This document shows, piece by piece, positions 1 to 4,458 of a DNA stretch of 6,872 bases. A model generated the notes under the pieces. The model was given only the letters and a program-made list of their open reading frames with translations, searched no databases and was not told the origin of the DNA. A program made the position numbers and the translations under genes. The stretch is taken from positions 1-6,872 of the forward strand of contig DATDJZ010000181.1 in the NCBI GenBank assembly GCA_036520315.1, read 5' to 3'. Numbering within the stretch: the stretch's first letter is position 1; each line of letters begins with the position of its first letter. This DNA is from DASUPK01 sp036520315. GTDB lineage: Bacteria; Actinomycetota; Thermoleophilia; Solirubrobacterales; 70-9.

Positions 1-46
1 TGGCGTGGTGAACATGATCTACGCGCCTGCCATGGCGGACGGGTGA
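1..46 (+). CDS. 3' end of an unidentified gene (partial)
   Basis: One frame reads GVVNMIYAPAMADG and then stops with TGA at 44-46. Nearly every codon in this frame ends in G or C, as expected for coding DNA in this genome, and the other two plus frames do not show this pattern so cleanly. Only 14 residues are visible, so no family can be assigned. The gene would begin to the left of the window. This call rests only on codon composition and the stop position. Confidence 0.4.
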   Translation, partial: GVVNMIYAPAMADG

Positions 47-94
47 TGCGGACTCTCGGGATCAACTCGCCGGTTGGGACCTCTGACCGATTCT

Positions 95-159
95 CCGACA
101 GAACTAGACGAGTGCGCCTCTAGGGAAGCCCCTGCTAACGCCGGGGTTCGTCTTGTCGG
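95..159 (+). other. nested inverted repeat in the spacer before SnoaL gene A
   Basis: Three nested pairings can be read: CCGACA (95-100) with TGTCGG (154-159), AGACGA (106-111) with TCGTCT (148-153), and CCCC (129-132) with GGGG (143-146). A 5-nt bulge lies on the left side only. The rest of the spacer 47-276 shows no gene. The structure could be the transcription end of the upstream gene, although no T-tract follows, or a folded leader. The function is unknown. Confidence 0.4.
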
Positions 160-264
160 AGGCAGAGCGGCGGGCATTCGTGAAATCTCCGTTTCTTCGC
201 GGTCGCTCACCCGACGGTCTTCTGGGCGGGCAGTTCTCGCCTCGCACCCTCCCCTACGGCAGGG

Positions 265-270
265 GATACT
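265..270 (+). promoter_or_regulatory. putative -10 box (GATACT) of SnoaL gene A
   Basis: GATACT ends 6 nt before the ATG at 277, the spacing expected when transcription starts at or next to the start codon (leaderless mRNA). The same GGGATACTG context recurs before SnoaL gene B at 1028-1036. No convincing -35 box is seen 16-19 bp upstream. The call is inferred from position and repetition. Confidence 0.4.
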
Positions 271-276
271 GTGGCG

Positions 277-675
277 ATGTCGGAGGAGAACGTCGAGGTC
301 GTGCGGACGGTACTTGGTACATGGAACGCCGACGAGCAAGAAGGGATCTTGGACCTTCTCGACCCCGAGATCGTGTTCGACGCGACGCACCGTGAGGTCA
401 ATCCGAAGGCTTACGTCGGGGTGGAAGGGAGGCGTTCGATGCTCGCGGACAGGGACGAAGTCTGGGGCGAGTTTCGAACAGAGCCTCGTGAGTTCCTCGA
501 CGCTGAGGATCGCGTTGTGGTGATCGGGGATTGGATCGGCAAGGGCAGAGGGAGCGGCATCGAGGTGCGGCAGCCCACCGCGCACCTGTTCACCGTTGAC
601 GCCGGTCGCGTCGTGCGATGGAACCTCGGCCACTCGGAAGCTGGAGCCCTCGAAGCCGCCGGGCTGTCGGAGTAG
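277..675 (+). CDS. SnoaL-like / NTF2-fold protein A
   Basis: This 132-residue protein has the size and layout of single-domain SnoaL-like (NTF2-superfamily) proteins. It has an N-terminal helix beginning MSEENVEVVR, the LLDPEIVFDA segment around residues 27-36 that starts the conical fold, a YVGVEGRRS turn near 46-54, and an EAGALEAAGL tail. The family includes polyketide cyclases, isomerases and many proteins of unknown activity, and this sequence does not show which. ATG 277 is preferred over the in-frame GTG at 271 because the MS-E-ENVE start is shared with the copies at 1045 and 1727. The protein is presumably cytoplasmic, with no signal peptide or membrane segment. The rhodanese-like gene starts 3 bp after its stop, so the two are probably cotranscribed. 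The fold is well supported; the substrate is unknown. Confidence 0.85.
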   Translation: MSEENVEVVRTVLGTWNADEQEGILDLLDPEIVFDATHREVNPKAYVGVEGRRSMLADRDEVWGEFRTEPREFLDAEDRVVVIGDWIGKGRGSGIEVRQPTAHLFTVDAGRVVRWNLGHSEAGALEAAGLSE

Positions 676-678
676 GCA

Positions 679-984
679 GTGGAGGGATCTCACGTCGTGG
701 CCCGACAGCTTGAGCCCGAGGCTGCGTGGGGCGCGGTCCAGCTCGGCTTCGCGGAGATTCTCGATCTGAGGACCGGGATCGAGCGACGCCGCCACGGAGC
801 CCCGCCTGGGGCGAGACAGGTCTCGCTCGCCAAGCACATCGTCAGCCCGGAGGGGCCCGGCGCGATCTACCTCTGCCAACACGCCATCCGCTCGAAGGCG
901 ACCTTGCGCCGAGGGGCGGCCGAGGTTGCGGGCGGCTTCGCCGCCTGGAAGGAGGCTGGCCTTCCCGTAGAGGAGGTCGGTTAG
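679..984 (+). CDS. short rhodanese-like domain protein
   Basis: This is a 101-residue single-domain rhodanese-like protein. LEPEAAWGAV (11-20) and ILDLRTGIERRRHG (27-40) match the domain's first helix and its D-x-R strand-turn. PPGARQVSL (42-50) precedes the active-site loop C66-QHAI-R71, which has the CxxxxR pattern of sulfurtransferases. GGFAAWKEAGLPVE (85-98) is the family's usual C-terminal GG-x-x-AW signature. The stretch between the loop and that signature is several residues shorter than in typical rhodaneses, so the cradle may be trimmed and activity is not certain. GTG 679 follows a GGAG (669-672) by 6 nt; GTG 697 after GGAGGGA (681-687) is an alternative start. The 3-bp gap to SnoaL gene A suggests one transcript. 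The sulfur donor and acceptor cannot be told. Confidence 0.75.
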   Translation: MEGSHVVARQLEPEAAWGAVQLGFAEILDLRTGIERRRHGAPPGARQVSLAKHIVSPEGPGAIYLCQHAIRSKATLRRGAAEVAGGFAAWKEAGLPVEEVG

Positions 985-1004
985 CGTGGGCTGCGGGAGG
1001 TCTC

Positions 1005-1035
1005 TTGAGTCGCGGCCTCGACGTCGCGGGATACT
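1005..1035 (+). promoter_or_regulatory. putative promoter of SnoaL gene B
   Basis: TTGAGT (1005-1010) and GATACT (1030-1035) are separated by 19 bp and lie 9 nt before ATG 1045. The GATACT context matches the one before SnoaL gene A. The 19-bp spacing is at the loose end for a housekeeping promoter, so this is tentative. The gene could also be read through from the rhodanese gene 60 bp upstream. Confidence 0.35.
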
Positions 1036-1044
1036 GCGTAGGCG

Positions 1045-1452
1045 ATGTCGAAGGAGAACGTCGAGATCGCGACACGTTGGTATGAGCCAGCCACAGGCAA
1101 GGACGCGCTGCTGGCTGCGATGCCCAGAACGATGGGGTTGTGCCATCCCGAGGTCGAATGGAGCGCACCCGAAGACGGAACGATTTACCGGGGCCGTGAG
1201 GGAGTCAGACAGCGGCTCGAGGAATGGCTGAAAAGCTTCGCTGACTACAGATATGACGTCCAGCGGATCATCGACTGCGGAGGCGATGAGGTGCTGGTCG
1301 AAGCAATCGAAGTGGGCCGCGGCGTGATGAGTGGCGCCGAGGTTCGCTCGACCAATTACGAGCTGCTCACGATCCGGGACGGGATGATCGTGCGTATACG
1401 CGAGTTCTACGACGAAGGTGAGGCCCTCCAAGCCGCCGGCCTGTCGCAGTAG
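1045..1452 (+). CDS. SnoaL-like / NTF2-fold protein B
   Basis: This 135-residue SnoaL-like protein shows the family pattern more completely than its upstream relative. It has MSKENVEIATRWYE at the N-terminus, a CHPEVEWSAPEDGTIYRGREGVRQ segment (33-56) typical of the pocket-forming strand and turn, an EEWLKSFADYRYDVQRIIDCGGDEVLVE stretch (59-86), YELLTIRDGMIVRIREFYDEGEALQAAGL (105-133), and a two-residue tail. The Y-x-L-x-x-x-R-D-G-x-I-V-R-I-R-E-F-x-D core is characteristic of SnoaL-like domains. Such proteins are small cytosolic dimers in known cases; their activity varies and is not predictable here. The gene shares its first codons at DNA level with copies at 277 and 1727, pointing to old duplication or a conserved family start. 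No strong Shine-Dalgarno site precedes it. Confidence 0.88.
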   Translation: MSKENVEIATRWYEPATGKDALLAAMPRTMGLCHPEVEWSAPEDGTIYRGREGVRQRLEEWLKSFADYRYDVQRIIDCGGDEVLVEAIEVGRGVMSGAEVRSTNYELLTIRDGMIVRIREFYDEGEALQAAGLSQ

Positions 1453-1489
1453 CTCCGCGCATCCTTCTACCTCGAAGCTCGGACCCTCC

Positions 1490-1495
1490 TAAGAT
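1490..1495 (+). promoter_or_regulatory. putative -10 box (TAAGAT)
   Basis: TAAGAT fits the TANNNT consensus and ends 9 nt before the GTG start at 1505, in the 52-bp gap after SnoaL gene B. No clear -35 box was found at the right distance. It would give a very short leader or a leaderless transcript. Confidence 0.35.
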
Positions 1496-1504
1496 CGGCG
1501 GGCG

Positions 1505-1798
1505 GTGCTGTTGCTGATTGTTCTCATCCTGTTCGGCGTTGCCGTCATTGCCGTGGCGTCCGTGGCGCTGCTGCGCCCATCGCGGGCAACTGAAGCGCAG
1601 AGGGTGGAAGCCCTCGATTCGGAGAGGGACGTCTACGAGAGGCTCTACGGAAGGCGCTCGATGACCGTATCCGCCCCGGTGCCCGTAGAGCGAGCGCCAA
1701 AGGCCGATGGGCCGTCGGAGTCGGCGATGTCAGAGGAGAACGTCGAAATCGTGCGTAGGGCGAATGCGGCGTTCAACGACACAGGCGAACAGGCCTGA
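1505..1798 (+). CDS. small one-pass membrane protein fused to a truncated SnoaL start
   Basis: The 97-residue reading frame has two unlike parts. Residues 1-23 form a single hydrophobic helix (LLLIVLILFGVAVIAVASV), followed by a basic, polar segment (RPSRATEAQR, 25-34) and a charged stretch to residue 74, so the protein would be anchored with most of its length on one side of the membrane. From residue 75 it reads MSEENVEIVRRANAAFN, the canonical start of the SnoaL-like family in this window, then diverges and stops after DTGEQA. The join is in frame (222 bp from GTG 1505 to ATG 1727). The first part may be a real small membrane protein whose own stop has been lost, or the join may be accidental. 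I do not recognise the membrane part. Start choice rests on GTG 1505 directly preceding the hydrophobic run. Confidence 0.55.
   Translation: MLLLIVLILFGVAVIAVASVALLRPSRATEAQRVEALDSERDVYERLYGRRSMTVSAPVPVERAPKADGPSESAMSEENVEIVRRANAAFNDTGEQA
1727..1798 (+). pseudogene. N-terminal remnant of a third SnoaL-like gene
   Basis: The 5' end is nearly the same as SnoaL genes A and B: ATGTC, AGGAGAACGTCGA and then ATCGTGCG line up without gaps. Similarity ends after about 16 codons (MSEENVEIVRRANAAFN). The protein then stops at TGA 1796-1798, where a full family member would continue for more than 100 residues. The missing body is not found in another frame downstream. Instead the DNA runs into the tRNA-Cys half at 1826. 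A deletion or an integration event at this point is the simplest reading. Confidence 0.65.
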
Positions 1799-1825
1799 AT
1801 GCCGCCCCATTGAACGCAATCGGAA

Positions 1826-1867
1826 GCCTGCAAAGCCGTTTTGCCGGTTCGATTCCGGTGGGCGCCT
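1826..1867 (+). pseudogene. 3' half of a tRNA-Cys gene (no 5' half), possible att remnant
   Basis: From the anticodon loop onward this reads as tRNA-Cys. The loop is CTGCAAA with anticodon GCA at 1830-1832, then GCCGT (3' anticodon strand), a short variable region, T stem GCCGG/CCGGT (1843-1847/1855-1859) around TTCGATT, acceptor strand GGGCGCC (1860-1866) and discriminator T1867, which is characteristic of tRNA-Cys. The 5' side is missing. Nothing upstream pairs as a D-arm at the right distance, and the bases before the loop (GGAAGC) do not complete the anticodon stem. A partial tRNA reaching from the anticodon loop to the 3' end is what tyrosine-recombinase elements leave at the distal end of an insertion. 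No integrase is in the window, so this remains an inference. Confidence 0.7.
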
Positions 1868-1870
1868 CTA
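1853..1870 (+). repeat. direct repeat, left copy (tRNA-Cys 3' end)
   Basis: TTCCGGTGGGCGCCTCTA covers the end of the T loop, the acceptor strand and three bases beyond. It recurs with one mismatch at 2614-2631 in the same orientation, after the methyltransferase gene. Confidence 0.65.
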
Positions 1871-1920
1871 CTGGGTTTGCGCTGCCAACTCTGGGCCGCT
1901 CGGCTGAACGGCGCGGCACG

Positions 1921-2607
1921 ATGAACACACCTGATCCGCGGCAGTGCTCGCACTACGACCGCCTCTATGGCGGCGAGGGCTTCGGCTACGAGCGCCAGCG
2001 CGGGATGTGGACGCGCTGGGTGCGGCAGTACTACATCGGCAGCTTCGGGCTGAAGCGGGGCGAGCGCCTGCTCGACATCCCCTGCGGGGATGGCTTCTGG
2101 GCATCGCTCTTCGACGGGCAGGGCCTCCGGGTGAGCGGCGTCGACGTCAGCGAGGGAGGGATCGAGGTGGCGCGCCGCCGCTATCCCGGCATCGACTTCC
2201 GGGTCGGTGACGCAGAGGGGCCGCTCCCCTACGAGCCCGGGGAGTTCGACGTGGTCTTCTCGCGCGGGATCAGCCATCTCCACCGCGAGGACCTTGGGAA
2301 GGAGTCGACCAGGCAGATGGCGCGCACCCTGATGTCGCTCGTCTCTCCGAAGGGTCTGCTGCTCGTCTCGCTCCATACCCGCCGGGATCACTCGGGTTCC
2401 GAGACCCATGCGTTCCATCCGGTCAGCGCTCTAGTCGAGCTGTTCGAGTCGGTTGGCGACCCCTACCGGGTCGAAGTCGTCGACGACTACGTGCAGATAG
2501 GGGTCCAGCACCGTGGGGGGCCACGAACCGCCGGAGGAGTTCGCTCAACGAGCCTGCTCGACCCGAGAGCGATCAGGCGCCGCGCCCGACGGCTGCTGCC
2601 ACGCTGA
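1921..2607 (+). CDS. class I SAM-dependent methyltransferase
   Basis: This 228-residue protein has the Rossmann-type methyltransferase fold. Motif I is LLDIPCGDG (50-58), a variant of the usual D-x-G-x-G-x-G with proline-cysteine in place of the first glycine. The acidic residue that would hold the ribose hydroxyls is D75 in VSGVDVSEGGIEVARRRYPG (71-90). GDAEGPLPYEPGEFDVVFSRGISH (96-119) covers motifs II-III, and SPKGLLLVSLHT (142-153) is the later beta-strand region. The C-terminus is arginine-rich. The residues resemble small-molecule rather than nucleic-acid methyltransferases, but the substrate is not evident. ATG 1921 is chosen because longer in-frame starts would translate the tRNA-Cys remnant; no strong ribosome-binding site precedes it. 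The gene stands alone between 18-bp direct repeats and converges with the DUF1772-like gene, 37 bp away. Confidence 0.85.
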   Translation: MNTPDPRQCSHYDRLYGGEGFGYERQRGMWTRWVRQYYIGSFGLKRGERLLDIPCGDGFWASLFDGQGLRVSGVDVSEGGIEVARRRYPGIDFRVGDAEGPLPYEPGEFDVVFSRGISHLHREDLGKESTRQMARTLMSLVSPKGLLLVSLHTRRDHSGSETHAFHPVSALVELFESVGDPYRVEVVDDYVQIGVQHRGGPRTAGGVRSTSLLDPRAIRRRARRLLPR

Positions 2608-2613
2608 CAGGCG

Positions 2614-2631
2614 TTCCGGTAGGCGCCTCTA
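2614..2631 (+). repeat. direct repeat, right copy
   Basis: TTCCGGTAGGCGCCTCTA matches 1853-1870 at 17 of 18 positions and begins 6 bp after the methyltransferase stop. AGGCG (2609-2613) and CGCCT (2624-2628) can also pair as a short hairpin between the two convergent genes, so the site may double as a weak transcription end. Confidence 0.6.
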
Positions 2632-2644
2632 GCTGATTGCCGGG

Positions 2645-3121
2645 CTACAGCAGATCCACGAGGGCGGCGATGAAGAGCCCGAAGGCCGTCCAGGTGGAGA
2701 AGGCACGGATCCAGTTGAGCTTGAAGTAGTACCGCCGTACTGCCTCCCAGCTCCCGGGCATGTGATCCGGGTCCCAGGCGAGCATACGGTCGTAGTTGGG
2801 CTCGGCGATTCGGTTGGAGACCACGGCGTTTCCACCGAGCGTGAAGACGAGCCCGATCGCCGTCAAGACGAACGCCGTGCTGCCCGCATCGTCCATCGCG
2901 ATGAGCGCTACTGCTGGCGCCACCACCATCCCGATGACGACGACGTAGTTGAACGGAGATTTGCGAGCAACGGGCAGGAAGCTGCGGAGGAAGCGCGCGA
3001 ACTCGGGCCCGTCCATGCCGCCCATCACCTTGTGGAGGATCAGGTTCAGCATCGCGTACAAGCCTGAAAACAGGCCGGTAAACACCACGCTCGCGACTAG
3101 CGCCCACTCCTCAAGGGACAC
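2645..3121 (-). CDS. DUF1772 (anthrone oxygenase-like) membrane protein
   Basis: The 158-residue protein has four likely membrane segments, at about residues 6-29, 57-76, 80-102 and 138-156. The loop NRIAEPNYDRMLAWDPDHMPGSWEAVRRYYFKLNWIR (103-139) carries the N-x-x-N/W-D-P/W-x-x-x-R/N-x-x-R pattern of the DUF1772 family, whose best-known relatives are fungal anthrone oxygenases. Most bacterial members have no known activity, and nothing here shows a substrate. Length and topology fit the family. GTG 3121 is taken as the start because a strong GAGGGGAA lies 4 nt upstream, the first membrane segment follows at once, and the reading frame further upstream is low in hydrophobic or family-like sequence. 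The gene is divergent from the gene at 3225, with a 103-bp shared promoter region, and convergent with the methyltransferase. Confidence 0.75.
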   Translation of the reverse strand: MSLEEWALVASVVFTGLFSGLYAMLNLILHKVMGGMDGPEFARFLRSFLPVARKSPFNYVVVIGMVVAPAVALIAMDDAGSTAFVLTAIGLVFTLGGNAVVSNRIAEPNYDRMLAWDPDHMPGSWEAVRRYYFKLNWIRAFSTWTAFGLFIAALVDLL

Positions 3122-3224
3122 GGAGTTCCCCTCTCCCTCGCTTTGCCGTTTCAACCCTATCCCGCGCCCGAGCGGGGACGATCTGGTTTGCGCCGGGTCG
3201 CCAGTGGGAAGGGGGCATGCGCCG

Positions 3225-3830
3225 GTGGACGACGAGACGACCGAGCGGGGCGCTGAGACCGGTTCGACTAATCCGAGGGATCCCAAGGATCGCGTCGGGT
3301 TCGGCGAGACGAGGCTCTTCGGAGCCGTGCCGCCGACGCTGGCGCTGTGCCTCGGCGTCGCCGGCCTGATCCTTGGAGTCGTGCTCCTCATCACAGGTTC
3401 CTTGGTAGCCGGGGTGATCTGGCTGCTGGCGGGCCTCTGCCTGCTGGCGGTCGGTGTGGACTCGGCCCGCCGCTGGCCCGCGAGCGCGCTGCCGCGCCTC
3501 GTGGTCAGCGGAGCGCGGGCGAGCGTGCGGCGGCTGGGACTGGCACGGGTCTCGGCCGTCGCCTGGTCTGAGGCCTCCCGTCGGAGGTTCGGCCTGCGCC
3601 GCGAGCTCCGGGGCCTGCGAAAGCGGCGCGCAGCCGAGGTGTCCGCCCTGGGCGCTGCGGCCTACGAAGAGCACACGAGGCGGATGCGCACCCTTCGCGG
3701 ACGGATCGCCGAGCTCGATGGCCGGATCGCGGGCTGCGAGCGGGCGATGGCCGACGCCGTCGAGCGCGCCCGCGATCGCGTGCAGAGAAAGCGCGCCGAG
3801 ATACAGCCCACCCAGCCGCAGAGCGCCTAG
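3225..3830 (+). CDS. two-pass membrane protein with C-terminal coiled coil
   Basis: The 201-residue protein was not matched to a named family. Residues 1-30 are polar and charged. Residues 31-57 and 59-78 form two adjacent hydrophobic helices joined by a very short turn, so both ends should lie on the same side of the membrane. Residues 80-135 are rich in arginine (for example RRWPAS, VRRLG, SRRRFGLRRELRGLRKRR), which favours a cytoplasmic tail. Residues about 115-190 have the heptad-like charged pattern of a coiled coil (RMRTLRGRIAELDGRIAG, then CERAMADAVERARDRVQRK). GTG 3225 follows GGGAAGGGGG (3206-3215) by 9 nt; the in-frame GTG 3204 is an alternative. The NfeD-like gene starts 24 bp downstream, suggesting a pair of membrane-linked functions. 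The role is unknown. Confidence 0.7.
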   Translation: MDDETTERGAETGSTNPRDPKDRVGFGETRLFGAVPPTLALCLGVAGLILGVVLLITGSLVAGVIWLLAGLCLLAVGVDSARRWPASALPRLVVSGARASVRRLGLARVSAVAWSEASRRRFGLRRELRGLRKRRAAEVSALGAAAYEEHTRRMRTLRGRIAELDGRIAGCERAMADAVERARDRVQRKRAEIQPTQPQSA

Positions 3831-3842
3831 CGCTGTTCGCCA

Positions 3843-3848
3843 TAGCAT
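3843..3848 (+). promoter_or_regulatory. putative leaderless-type -10 box (TAGCAT)
   Basis: TAGCAT fits TANNNT and ends 6 nt before ATG 3855, so a transcript would start at or near the A of the ATG. It lies in the 24-bp gap after the coiled-coil membrane gene. No good -35 element is visible, so the gene may also be read from upstream. Confidence 0.4.
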
Positions 3849-3854
3849 CGGCCG

Positions 3855-4190
3855 ATGCTCCTGATCGGCGCGATCGCGCTCGCCCTTTTTGTGCTGCCGC
3901 CCGCCTGGGGCCTTGCGTTGGTGGTCGTGGCGATGGTGGTCGAGGTCGCCGAGGTCGGCTTCTGGATCCGCTTCCTGCGCCGCTACCGCGTGACGACCGG
4001 GGCGGAGGGGCTGATCGGCGCGACGGCCGAGGTGATCGAGACATGTGACCCCAGTGGCAGGGTGCGCCTCCGCGGCGAGATCTGGCACGCGCGCTGCCCT
4101 GGCGGGGCGGGCGTCGGCGAGCGCGTGAAGGTCACCGCCGTCGGCGGTCTCACGCTCGAGGTTGAGCGGAACGGAAAAGGGCCCCCGTGA
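3855..4190 (+). CDS. NfeD-like membrane-anchored OB-fold protein
   Basis: The 111-residue protein starts with a hydrophobic stretch (about 2-37, room for one long or two short membrane segments). A basic RFLRRYR (39-45) and then an OB-fold domain of the NfeD type follow: GLIGATAEVIETCDPSGRVRLRGEIWHARC (52-81) and GAGVGERVKVTAVGGLTLEVE (85-105). The G-x-x-G-x-A, G-x-V-x-x-x-G-E-x-W-x-A and G-x-x-V-x-V-x-x-x-x-G-L-x-L-x-V pattern is diagnostic. NfeD domains usually partner with membrane proteases or with flotillin/SPFH proteins, but neither partner gene is in the window. The family's short forms are this length. The last codons and the TGA stop lie inside the intrinsic terminator. The nearest neighbour is the coiled-coil membrane protein 24 bp upstream. 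Confidence 0.85.
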   Translation: MLLIGAIALALFVLPPAWGLALVVVAMVVEVAEVGFWIRFLRRYRVTTGAEGLIGATAEVIETCDPSGRVRLRGEIWHARCPGGAGVGERVKVTAVGGLTLEVERNGKGPP

Positions 4191-4204
4191 GGAGGCCCTT
4201 TGTT
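4176..4204 (+). terminator. intrinsic terminator overlapping the NfeD-like stop codon
   Basis: AAAGGGCC (4176-4183) pairs perfectly with GGCCCTTT (4194-4201) around a 10-nt loop that contains the stop codon TGA (4188-4190), followed by TGTTT. The stem is GC-rich at the loop side, and the AAA/TTT flanks extend it. The last four sense codons of the upstream gene form the left arm. Confidence 0.8.
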
Positions 4205-4445
4205 TCCGAAAGGACGTGCCACCGGCAAAATCCACTTCACCGGCCCGTCGGTCCTTCAAGTCTTACGGCTCAATGTCGGCGCTTCGATCGCGCGACTTGA
4301 GCCTGTCAAGAGAACCTAACACGAGGAATCGCAAGAGGTTGCAGTTCTCGCATGGATTGCGGGAGACCCCTGCGTAACTATGCGGATTCTCCCCACGTCC
4401 GCGATGGTGAGGGATCGCTCGTAGACATTGGCTGGCCGGCCAGGA
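4205..4445. other. gene-free spacer with several inverted repeats
   Basis: No reading frame here looks coding. The DNA is less GC-rich than its flanks and is full of short pairings. AAGGAC (4210-4215) pairs with GTCCTT (4251-4256), and a strong stem-loop lies at 4267-4303. GAGAAC can pair with GTTCTC, and GCAA with TTGC, in 4310-4360. It could be a small structured RNA or regulatory DNA before the SDR gene. It matches no RNA family I recognise. Confidence 0.4.
4267..4303. repeat. long stem-loop
   Basis: GGCTCAA (4267-4273) pairs with TTGAGCC (4297-4303). After a one-base bulge, GTCG (4275-4278) pairs with CGAC (4293-4296). After a second one-base bulge, GCG (4279-4281) pairs with CGC (4289-4291) around a 7-nt loop. 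That makes 14 base pairs. No T-tract follows on either strand, which argues against a simple terminator. Confidence 0.6.
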
Positions 4446-4451
4446 TAGGAT
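4422..4451 (+). promoter_or_regulatory. promoter of the SDR gene, leaderless type
   Basis: TAGACA (4422-4427) matches the TTGACA -35 consensus at five of six bases. After 18 bp comes TAGGAT (4446-4451), which fits TANNNT. The -10 box ends 7 nt before GTG 4459, so the transcript should begin at or beside the start codon; no Shine-Dalgarno site is present between them. This is the best promoter in the window. Confidence 0.6.
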
Positions 4452-4458
4452 CCCCGGC

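Noticed and set aside
19..1431. A 470-codon open frame on the minus strand
   Set aside because: It lies opposite SnoaL A, the rhodanese and SnoaL B, whose products have clear family motifs. The antisense product has no recognisable domain. High GC content makes such mirror frames common.
1784..1867. A complete tRNA-Cys gene including the upstream bases
   Set aside because: GGCGAAC upstream pairs with only five of seven acceptor bases and lies 13 nt too far from the anticodon loop; no D-arm pairs and the anticodon stem is broken on its 5' side.
2487..3107. A 206-codon minus-strand frame overlapping the DUF1772-like gene
   Set aside because: It is a different frame of the same strand as a better-supported membrane protein with family motifs and a strong ribosome-binding site; its own product has no domain.
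3111..4259. A 382-codon minus-strand frame
   Set aside because: It is antisense to the coiled-coil membrane protein and the NfeD-like protein; the NfeD fold motifs and the terminator orientation support the plus strand.
4162..4377. A 71-codon plus-strand frame after the NfeD-like gene
   Set aside because: It runs through the intrinsic terminator and the inverted repeats of the spacer, has no good start and has no coding-type codon bias.
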